Source: Falsiroseomonas sp050563525
GTDB taxonomy: Bacteria > Pseudomonadota > Alphaproteobacteria > Acetobacterales > Acetobacteraceae
DNA length: 64,000 nucleotides
NCBI RefSeq assembly: GCF_050563525.1
Contig: NZ_JBNXUN010000005.1
Span: forward strand, 186,001 to 250,000
Direction of reading: 5' to 3'
The stretch's first letter is position 1; the number at the start of each line of letters is the position of its first letter. Positions 42,591-49,271 of this stretch are shown in pieces. The notes under the pieces are model-generated. The model made no database searches and was not told the origin of the DNA. It saw only the letters and a program-made list of their open reading frames with translations. The position numbers and the translations under genes are program-made.

Positions 42591-43105
42591 TCAGGCGGTG
42601 ATGCGGTCGAAGCGGATCAGCACCGGGTTGCCCACGACTTTCGTCGTGCCCAGGGCCCGCAGCATCCCTTCCGCCCAGCGCAGGACACCGAAGCGGCCCA
42701 GAACCCGATGCGCCAGCATCGGCAGGACGAGCTGCTTGTAGGTCGCAACCGGCGCAAAGCCGCTCGCCGCGAAAGCCTCCCGAACCTCGGAATTACGGAA
42801 GGTCCGGTAGGTGCGCGTGTCGTGTTCGACCGCCCGCTTCAGCGGTAAGGCCACCAGGGAAAGCGCGTTCGGGCTGGCGGAGGTGGGGTAGTCGATCACC
42901 ACGTTCTGCCGGGCGACGCGGCACATCTCCGCCACCAGGCCGCGCCAATTCTCCAAATGTGCCATCAGGCGAATGCTGACGACAGCATCGAAATGCCGGT
43001 CGGTGAGCCGCATGCCTCAGGTCATGCCAATGGCAGACCTGCGCCGCCAAATCCGGAGGGGGGGAGCTGGCACGGGCTCGCCAGCATGCGCGTCCTGACT
43101 GCTCA
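42591..43105 (-). pseudogene. SAM-dependent methyltransferase, 5'-truncated and frameshifted
   Basis: The C-terminal ~140 residues of a class I methyltransferase are readable (RHFDAVVSIRLMAHLENW, then VIDYPTSASPNALSLVALPL). Just upstream, another frame carries LAAQVCHWHDLRH, the expected preceding strand, so a frameshift lies near 43015. Sequence then runs into the IS element at 43107, and the SAM-binding N-terminus is missing. It does not continue on the other side of the IS, so DNA was lost. Confidence 0.75.
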
Positions 43106-43106
43106 A

Positions 43107-43939
43107 GGGTCAGGACTCATTGCTCACGCCTGAAGGTGACGGTGGCGGCGAGGGTGATGGCGCCGAAGAAGGTGTGGGCGCAGCGGGCCTGGCGCATTGC
43201 GATGCGGCGCCAGTCTTCGATCCTGCCGAACATGTTCTCGATGCGGTGGCGCTGGCGGTAGAGCGCGATGTCATGCGGGATGGGCAATTTTGCGGATGCG
43301 CGTTGCGGGTGTTCAGGGCACTGCCCTGAACGGGGGTAGTGCCCTTTGTCCTTCGGGGCGGTGCGGAAGCGACCGCTGTCATAGCCGCGGTCGCCGATGA
43401 GTTCTCGTGCGGGCGGCAGGTGGGGTAGCACCAGGGCGGCGTCGCGATGGTCACTGGTCTGCTCCTCGCTCAGCAGCATGAGGACGGGGCGGCCCTGGCC
43501 GTCGCAGACGGCGTGGAGCTTGGAGGTCAGGCCGCCCTTGGTACGGCCGATATTGCGGGGAAAAGCCCCTTCTTGAGCAGGCTGGCTGCGATACTGTGGG
43601 CCTTCAGCTCGGTGCTATCGATCATCAGCCGATCGCGCGGCCCGGCCTCGGCAGCCGAGGCGGCTCCAGCGCACGAAGCGATTGTAGAGGGTCTTGTGCA
43701 GCCTGTAGGCAGCGGGCGCATCGCGCCACTGCAGTCCGTGTCGGATGACGTAGAGAATGCCGCTGACCACTCGGCGATCATCCACCCGCGGCGGACCGTG
43801 CGAGCGCGGACATGGGGCGACAGGCGGCGCATCTGGATGGAGCGTCAGCAGGAACGGCGGTGCGGACAGGGCGGGACCTCCGCCACATCCAGAATCATGA
43901 GCCGTCGCGTCGCGGCAAGCGATTGATGGGTCCTGAACC
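43107..43939 (-). mobile_element. IS5-family insertion sequence (IS427-like), 833 bp
   Basis: Imperfect terminal inverted repeats: left GGGTCAGGACTCAT (43107-43120) and right ATGGGTCCTGAACC (43926-43939), matching at 12 of 14 positions. The right end is followed by TA, the target type of this IS group; the left end is preceded by AA. The transposase is on the minus strand and is split across frames. A shortened copy lies at 8362-8655. Confidence 0.88.
43117..43858 (-). pseudogene. IS5-family transposase, interrupted reading frame
   Basis: Frame 1 encodes the DNA-binding half (GILYVIRHGLQWRDAPAAYR, LHKTLYNRFVRW) and ends early after RLGCRGRAARSADDR, where family members continue. The DDE part restarts as DRLMIDSTELKAHS and shifts frame again at AAGAAGGGGCTTTT into GRTKGGLTSKLHAVCDGQG. 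The end is intact through ELIGDRGYDSGRF, RHRIENMFGRIEDWRR and FFGAITLAATVTF. One shift could be programmed, as in this IS group, but the loss around the first Asp suggests an inactive enzyme. Confidence 0.8.
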
Positions 43940-44421
43940 TAGGCGCGCTTCTCCACCGCCGTCAGCAGGCAGCCGGGCCGCGCCGTGTGGATGTTCACAT
44001 GGCGCGTGCGCGGGTCCGCCAGCGCCCGCTCCAGCGGCGCCGCGACCTCCCCGCCCTCGACCACCTGGCCGAGGTCGTACAGGCACAGATCCTCGGCATC
44101 GTAGGCACGGATGGACACCAGGCCGTTCGCCAGCACGATCGGCGCGACCTCGTCCTCCGCCGTGAAGCGCGCGCAGTCCGCGGCATTCGCGTGCAGGAAG
44201 ATCGGGCTCGGCGTCCAGTAGACGCCCTGTGGCCGGGGCAGGTCGTAGCTGCCGAGCAGCATCTCCTCGCTGGCCTGCCCGAGTCGCAGGCAGTGACGGC
44301 AGGGGAAGCCGGGGCCGTCCACCACACGGTGCAGCAGCGCGTTGCCATGGTCGTCGCGGCCGGTCTCGCGCCAGCGTGTCGCGGTCTCGGTGGAAATGGG
44401 CAGGCAGCGGAAGCGGGTCAT
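43939..44421 (-). CDS. DUF1203 family protein
   Basis: A 160-residue protein matching DUF1203. It has the CRHCLRLGQASEEMLLGSYD motif with its paired Cys, then PSPIFLHANAADC, a VSIRAYDAEDLCLYDLGQVV core and VNIHTARPGCLLTAVEK at the end. Function is unknown. The start at 44421 follows AGGAG. The TAG stop is made of the base before, and the TA of, the CTAG site next to the IS, so the insertion left the gene essentially complete. It was probably convergent with the universal stress gene before the island entered. Confidence 0.85.
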   Translation of the reverse strand: MTRFRCLPISTETATRWRETGRDDHGNALLHRVVDGPGFPCRHCLRLGQASEEMLLGSYDLPRPQGVYWTPSPIFLHANAADCARFTAEDEVAPIVLANGLVSIRAYDAEDLCLYDLGQVVEGGEVAAPLERALADPRTRHVNIHTARPGCLLTAVEKRA

Positions 44422-44620
44422 GGCGTGGGCTCCTTCGGACATGGGGATGCCCGGACCGGGCGCCGCCGCGCCATCCGGCCGTTGCGCCGGCTCGCCATTC
44501 AGCCGCTGAATGAGGCCGATCGGAACGCCGCCGCTGCAAGCCACCGGCCGATCGCCTATCTCACCGCTCGACAGACAGCGGCCCCGGCGCATCGCCCCGG
44601 CCCAGCGGGAGACCCTTCCG

Positions 44621-45331
44621 ATGATCGACGTGCGACCCTTCGCCACCCTCGGTGGCGCCAACCATGGTTGGCTCAACGCGAAGCACCACTTCTCCTTCGC
44701 GAACTACCATGACCCGAAGCGCATGAGCTGGGGCAAGCTGCGCGTCTGGAACGATGACGAGATCGCCGCCGGCACTGGCTTCGACGCGCATCCGCACCGC
44801 GACATGGAAATCATCACCTATGTCCGGGAGGGCGCGATCACTCACAAGGACAACCTCGGCAACGAGGGCCGCACCGCGGCGGGCGACGTGCAGATCATGT
44901 CCGCCGGCACCGGCGTCGTGCATGCGGAGTACAACCTGGAACCCGAGACGACGAAGATCTTCCAGATCTGGATCATGCCGGATATCCGCGGCGCCAAGCC
45001 GAACTGGGGTGCCAAGGAGTTCCCGAAGGCAACCCGGGAAGCCGGCTTCGAGGTTCTGGCCTCCGGTCGTCCAGGCGATGCAGGCACCGGCGCGCTGCCG
45101 CTCAACGTCAATGGCGCGGTGATGGCGGCGACCCTGGCCAAGGGGCAGACCCTGACGCAGGACCTGGCTCCCGGCCGCGCCGCCTATCTGGTGGTGGCCA
45201 AGGGCGCTGCCACGGTGAACGGGGCGGCGCTGGCGGAGCGGGACGGCGCCGGCATCGTGGACGAGCCGGCCTTCACCATCACCGCCGAGGAGGATGCGGA
45301 GCTGGTGCTGGTGGAAGTGGCCAAGGAATGA
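44621..45331 (+). CDS. Pirin-family protein
   Basis: A 236-residue bicupin of the pirin/YhhW group. The N-terminal cupin has metal ligands in FDAHPHRDMEIITYVREG and GVVHAEYN (three His and a Glu); KIFQIWIMPD follows. The C-terminal cupin is degenerate. Some members are quercetinases. ATG at 44621 is preceded by GGGAGA. It is divergent from DUF1203 and followed by a GC-rich hairpin. Confidence 0.92.
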   Translation: MIDVRPFATLGGANHGWLNAKHHFSFANYHDPKRMSWGKLRVWNDDEIAAGTGFDAHPHRDMEIITYVREGAITHKDNLGNEGRTAAGDVQIMSAGTGVVHAEYNLEPETTKIFQIWIMPDIRGAKPNWGAKEFPKATREAGFEVLASGRPGDAGTGALPLNVNGAVMAATLAKGQTLTQDLAPGRAAYLVVAKGAATVNGAALAERDGAGIVDEPAFTITAEEDAELVLVEVAKE

Positions 45332-45340
45332 GGATGGCCC

Positions 45341-45361
45341 CGGGGCGCGCGACGCGCCCCG
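45341..45361. terminator. GC-rich hairpin after the pirin gene
   Basis: CGGGGCGCG pairs perfectly with CGCGCCCCG around the loop CGA, 10 bp after the stop. No T run follows, so it could be a weak terminator or an mRNA-stabilising hairpin. Confidence 0.5.
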
Positions 45362-45471
45362 AGCTGTGGGACGTGTTGCGTCTCAGCTCAATCATTTCTT
45401 AACGCTTGCATTCAATTTGAGGCAGCGTCTTTATCGTTTCGGTTCGAGTCTTGGCCGCACCGGAGCGCCCC

Positions 45472-46797
45472 ATGCAGATTGCTATCGTCACCGTCCTTCG
45501 CGGCGCCCAGAACGGCTTCATCACGCTGGAGCCGATCTGGCTGTTTACCGCGGGACCGGAACAGACCGTTTCGCTCGACGTGGCGGATTGGGGTGATGGA
45601 GCCAGCGAGGTCTTCACGCCGCAGGTGCCCTCCTTCGCCTTCACCCACTCCCATGTCTATGCGGGTGCGCCCGGCCAGCCGCTTGCGCTCGACAGCGTTG
45701 CCCGCTTCAACGTGACGATCCTCGACGTGCCAGCCATCTCGGTCCAGGAGGTCTCCCTCTATCTGGCACCGGACGCGGTCGCGGGTGTGTCGCTGACCAT
45801 GGAGCCGGAGCGCCGCAGCCTGGTGGTTCTTGGCGTTGGCGGCAGTACGGTCGTCGGCGGCGCGCAGGAGGATACCGTTTATGGCAGCTCTGGCGGCGAC
45901 CTGTTGTCGGGCCGTGCCGGCAACGACCTGATCGATGCAGCGGGCGGCGACAACACGCTCCTCGGCGGCGCAGGCAACGACACGCTCGCGGCCGGGGACG
46001 GCGATGACCGCCTGGTTGGCGGCTTCGGCGACGACATCCTCACTGGCGGTGGCGGCAACGATACCCTGACCGGTGGCGACGGCGCGGACGTCCTGTATGG
46101 CGTCTCGGGCGCGAACGCCCTGATCGGCGGCGCCGGCAACGACCAGATCATCGGTGGGACCGGGGACGACCGGATCCGTGGCGATGCCGGTGCCGATTCG
46201 ATCTGGGGCGGTGCCGGCGACGAGCGCATCCAGGGCAATGATGGCGACGACCTGATCTACGGCGAGGATGGCCATGACCTGCTGAACGGCGGGTCAGGGG
46301 CCGACACGCTGAATGGCGGCTATGGCGACAACACGCTCCTGGGTGGCGAAGGCCACGATCTGCTGGTGGGCGGCTGGGACAACGACCTGATCAATGGTGG
46401 CGCTGGCAACGACTACCTCATTGGTGGCGCCGGCAACGACACGTTGCTCGGCGCTGCCGGCGCAGACACCTTCTATGGCGGGACCGGCGCCGATCTGCAC
46501 CAGACCCAGGCCGACGGGGCGCAGGATGTCTTCATGTTCGTCGACCGCGCGGATGGCGGCGATGTCATCCGCGGCTTCGTCAGCGGCGAGGATGTCATCC
46601 GCATCTTCTTCGGGACGGCCGGGCCGCTGGTACAGGGCGTGGCACCCGTGGCCGGCGCGGAATCGACGCTGCTGTTCAACACCACCAACGGTGCGCTGCG
46701 TTTCGACATGGATGGTCTGGGCGGCGATGACCCGGTGCTGATCGCGACGCTGCGCGGCGTGACTGCCCTGGCGGATGGCGACGTGATCTTCGGCTGA
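45472..46797 (+). CDS. RTX calcium-binding repeat protein, probably type I secreted
   Basis: A 441-residue protein. The first ~120 residues form a non-repetitive beta-rich domain (PEQTVSLDVADWGDGASEVF resembles a PKD-type domain). Residues about 125-350 are RTX nonapeptide repeats (GGAGNDTL, GGGGNDTLTGGDGADVL and many more) that fold on binding calcium. The C-terminus (ADGGDVIRGFVSGEDVIRIF and beyond) resembles type I secretion tails. No classical signal peptide is present. ATG at 45472 is preferred over an in-frame TTG at 45451. No type I transporter genes are nearby. Confidence 0.85.
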   Translation: MQIAIVTVLRGAQNGFITLEPIWLFTAGPEQTVSLDVADWGDGASEVFTPQVPSFAFTHSHVYAGAPGQPLALDSVARFNVTILDVPAISVQEVSLYLAPDAVAGVSLTMEPERRSLVVLGVGGSTVVGGAQEDTVYGSSGGDLLSGRAGNDLIDAAGGDNTLLGGAGNDTLAAGDGDDRLVGGFGDDILTGGGGNDTLTGGDGADVLYGVSGANALIGGAGNDQIIGGTGDDRIRGDAGADSIWGGAGDERIQGNDGDDLIYGEDGHDLLNGGSGADTLNGGYGDNTLLGGEGHDLLVGGWDNDLINGGAGNDYLIGGAGNDTLLGAAGADTFYGGTGADLHQTQADGAQDVFMFVDRADGGDVIRGFVSGEDVIRIFFGTAGPLVQGVAPVAGAESTLLFNTTNGALRFDMDGLGGDDPVLIATLRGVTALADGDVIFG

Positions 46798-46807
46798 TCA
46801 GGGCAAC

Positions 46808-47593
46808 TCAGGCGGGCGCCAGGATCAGTCCCAGCGCCATCCGCAGGACGCCGACCGGGTCCCGCCCCGGGCCGCGCGCGACCAGCGCGCGGTGGCAGCC
46901 CGGCAGCACCACCTGGCGCGCACCGGGCAGCAGGGCGGAGGCGACGGGCACCAGCCCGTCATTCGGCCCGGCGCCCTGCGCCCGCATCCAGCGCGTCAGC
47001 GGGCGATAGAGCCCGTCGCGCCAATCGCTGCCTTCGGGGCTGAGTTCGGATGCCAGCGTGAGGACCGGCAGGCCGGCGGCCAGCGCCGCCACCTGCGGCG
47101 CATGGGCGCGCATCCAGGCCTGCCGCGTCGGCGTCGTCAGATCGCGCAGGCCGCGCCCGGTTCCGAGGCGCGACAGCCGGGCGAGATGATGCACCGCCAT
47201 CAGCACCGGCCGCCGCGCCAGCAGCAGATCCGCGACCGGCGAGCCGAAGAAGGGCGATTGCAACGCGATGAAGCCGTGGCAGCGCGCCGCCATGCCGGGC
47301 ACCAGCAGGGCCGCCAGCGCCTCCAGCCCGCCCTTGGAATGCCCGATCAGGATGGCCGGGCGCGCATCGGACAGGATGGCCGCGGCGATCCGGCCGGCAT
47401 TCACGCCGACCGGTGCTGCGGTCGGCAGCTTCACCACCTGCACCGCGACGCCGAGGCCGGTGAGCCAGGCCAGCTGCCCGCCCATGTAGTCCATGCCCAC
47501 GGGGGCGAGGCCGGCGATGACCTCGCCCAGCAGGCCGTAGCACAGCAGCACTCGTGTGCCCGACAGATGCCGTGCGAGCGCCGCGTCGTCCAT
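46808..47593 (-). CDS. Lipase-like alpha/beta-hydrolase
   Basis: A 261-residue hydrolase. The nucleophile elbow is LIGHSKGGLEALAALL. FIALQSPFFGSPVADLLL and GPNDGLVPVASALLPGARQV (Asp-containing) are typical of triacylglycerol lipase/PGAP1-like proteins, and GCHRALV supplies the His. There is no signal peptide, so a cytoplasmic esterase is likely. It starts 16 bp after the CurA-like gene ends and is probably co-transcribed with it. Confidence 0.75.
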   Translation of the reverse strand: MDDAALARHLSGTRVLLCYGLLGEVIAGLAPVGMDYMGGQLAWLTGLGVAVQVVKLPTAAPVGVNAGRIAAAILSDARPAILIGHSKGGLEALAALLVPGMAARCHGFIALQSPFFGSPVADLLLARRPVLMAVHHLARLSRLGTGRGLRDLTTPTRQAWMRAHAPQVAALAAGLPVLTLASELSPEGSDWRDGLYRPLTRWMRAQGAGPNDGLVPVASALLPGARQVVLPGCHRALVARGPGRDPVGVLRMALGLILAPA

Positions 47594-47609
47594 GGTCAGT
47601 CGCCCATGC

Positions 47610-48626
47610 TCAGTCGAGGGCGACGACCTGCTTGCCGAAGTTGCGTCCCTCCAGCATGCCGATGAAGGCGGCGGGGGCGGCGGCGAGGCCGTGCGCCACA
47701 TCTTCCCGCCACTGCATCCGGCCGGCCTTCATGTGGCCCAGCATCTCTGCGCGGAACTGCGGGTAGCGCGGCCAGCCGGTGTCGGAGACGATGAAGCCCT
47801 GGATCCGCAACCGCTTGCGCACCGCCGGGCCGAGATTCGGCCCGGGCGGCGCGCCGTGGGCCGCGAGGCCGGAGGCAGTGTTGTACTGCGCGATGACGCC
47901 GCACATCACCATGCGGCCGAATTCGCGCAGCCGCGGGAACACCGCTGCCTGCACCGCGCCGCCGACATTCTCCCAGTAAACGTCGATGCCATCCGGGCAG
48001 GCGGCATCGAGCTGCGCGTCGAGGTCGCCACGGTGATCCACCGTCGCGTCGAAGCCGAGCGTGTCCCTGACGAATTCGCATTTCCGCGGACCGCCGGCGA
48101 TGCCGACGACGCGGCAGCCGCGGATCTTGGCCAATTGCCCGACCACCTGTCCGACGGCGCCGGACGCGGCGGAGACCACCACCGTCTCGCCTGCCTTGGG
48201 CTCGCCGATATCGGCCAGCCCGACCCAGGCGGTCAGCCCCGGCATGCCGAGCACGCCGAGCGCGGTGGAGGGCGGCGCCTCGTTCGCGTCGATCGGGATC
48301 AGCGCCTTGGCCGGGCGCGCCGAATAGGTCTGCCAGCCGAAGCCGCCGAGCACCCAGTCGCCTTCCTTGAACCGCCCGTCGCGGCTGGCCGCCACCTGGC
48401 CCACCGCCTGGCATTCCATGACGGCGCCGAGCGCCACCGGCGCGGAGTAGGACTTCACATCGTCCATCCGGCCGCGCTGATAGGGATCGAGTGAGATGAA
48501 GCGATGCCGCACCAGCACCTCGCCCTCCCGCGGTTCCGGCAGCGCGGTCTCCACCAGGCTGAAATCCCCCGGCACCGGTGCGCCCTTCGGGCGACGGGCG
48601 AGCAGGATCTGCGGGTTCATCGTCAT
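47610..48626 (-). CDS. NADP-dependent oxidoreductase (CurA/PTGR-like MDR family)
   Basis: A 338-residue medium-chain reductase without zinc ligands. It has the N-terminal LVRHRFISLDPYQRGRM, the NADP motif VVSAASGAVGQVVGQLAKI and the ENVGGAVQAAVFPRL loop. These are features of the CurA / prostaglandin-reductase / leukotriene B4 dehydrogenase family, which reduces alpha,beta-unsaturated ketones and aldehydes. The start is at a Met followed by a second Met two codons on. Confidence 0.9.
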   Translation of the reverse strand: MTMNPQILLARRPKGAPVPGDFSLVETALPEPREGEVLVRHRFISLDPYQRGRMDDVKSYSAPVALGAVMECQAVGQVAASRDGRFKEGDWVLGGFGWQTYSARPAKALIPIDANEAPPSTALGVLGMPGLTAWVGLADIGEPKAGETVVVSAASGAVGQVVGQLAKIRGCRVVGIAGGPRKCEFVRDTLGFDATVDHRGDLDAQLDAACPDGIDVYWENVGGAVQAAVFPRLREFGRMVMCGVIAQYNTASGLAAHGAPPGPNLGPAVRKRLRIQGFIVSDTGWPRYPQFRAEMLGHMKAGRMQWREDVAHGLAAAPAAFIGMLEGRNFGKQVVALD

Positions 48627-48650
48627 GCCATGGTTCCTTCGGTATGGCCT

Positions 48651-48976
48651 TCAGCCATGCGCGCGCGAGAGCGCCTCGTCCACCGCCGCGGCGATGCGGG
48701 TCGCGTCGTTGTCATCGGCGAGGGAGCCGACGATGTGGCCGACCGCTGAGCGCGGGATGGCGGCGGTCGGCAGGATGTCGGGAATGACCGGGCGATCCCG
48801 CACCTTGTAGCGAGGCAGGGTTGCTGGCGCGCGAAGCGGCGCGGCTTCGGTGGCATCGTCAGCGGCGCTACCAGCCGGGTCGGCACGTGGTCATGGGAAC
48901 GGGACTGCAGCACGACCAGAAACGGCACGCCCGCACGGCCGCGGCCGATGTTCCGATGCACGTCGAACTGCGCCAT
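48651..48976 (-). pseudogene. ccdB: CcdB-type toxin with frameshift
   Basis: The N-terminal half reads MAQFDVHRNIGRGRAGVPFL and VVLQSRSHDHVPTRLVAPL, typical of CcdB gyrase toxins. After APL the frame is lost, and the C-terminal half is in another frame (YKVRDRPVIPDILP, IPRSAVGHIVGSLADDND, AAVDEALSRAHG). The 326-bp length is one base off a multiple of three; insertion of one G near the CTGACG junction would restore a ~108-residue toxin. It is probably inactivated by a single-base deletion. Confidence 0.8.
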
Positions 48977-49215
48977 CAGAAGCTGCGGTCATCCTCGGCC
49001 CAATGGCCGTGCGTCTCGATGAAGTCACTGGTGAAGCGGGCATGCGCCTCCGCATCCTGCCGCCGTTGCGCCAGCCTGCTATCCTGTTCCGCGAGACGCG
49101 CCGCGAGCAGGCGTTCCTTGGTGCCGGGCCGGTCGCGGGTCGGCTTCTCGGCGCGCTGCACCAGCGCCGCGTCCAGCTCCACTGGGCGTTTGCCGCCGGG
49201 GAAGGGGGCGTTCAT
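48976..49215 (-). CDS. ccdA: CcdA-type antitoxin
   Basis: A 79-residue protein. The N-terminal KRPVELDAALVQRAE is the ribbon-helix-helix DNA-binding region and the C-terminal HARFTSDFIETHGHWAEDD resembles the toxin-binding tail of CcdA. Its stop overlaps the ccdB start (TGATG), the usual arrangement of the ccdAB operon. It appears intact although the toxin gene is broken. Confidence 0.8.
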   Translation of the reverse strand: MNAPFPGGKRPVELDAALVQRAEKPTRDRPGTKERLLAARLAEQDSRLAQRRQDAEAHARFTSDFIETHGHWAEDDRSF

Positions 49216-49271
49216 CGCTGCTCCTGCGCCTTGCGCGGGTTGAAGCTACGCATGCGGTGTGCGGGCCACAA

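Larger units (their letters stand above)
8362..43939. mobile_element. IS5-bounded catabolic genomic island (35.6 kb)
   Basis: Two same-orientation copies of one IS5-family element lie at the two ends: a fragment with its left inverted repeat at 8362 and a near-complete copy whose right inverted repeat ends at 43939. Both outer junctions have the same context: GCC-TA-GGGTCAGGAC on the left, and the reverse complement of the right end reads GCC-TA-GGTTCAGGAC. The inner left end at 43107 is preceded by AA, not TA. Fusing the outer flanks rebuilds one CCTAGG between the convergent 3' ends of the universal stress gene and the DUF1203 gene. Composite transposition, or recombination between a resident IS and an IS on incoming DNA, would both explain this. 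The content is almost all accessory: transport, CoA chemistry, Mo hydroxylases and gene debris. Confidence 0.65.

Noticed and set aside
43527..43832. Intact 101-residue OrfA on the minus strand of the IS
   Set aside because: Only the last third matches the transposase; the first part is a wrong-frame reading, and the true DNA-binding region is in another frame.
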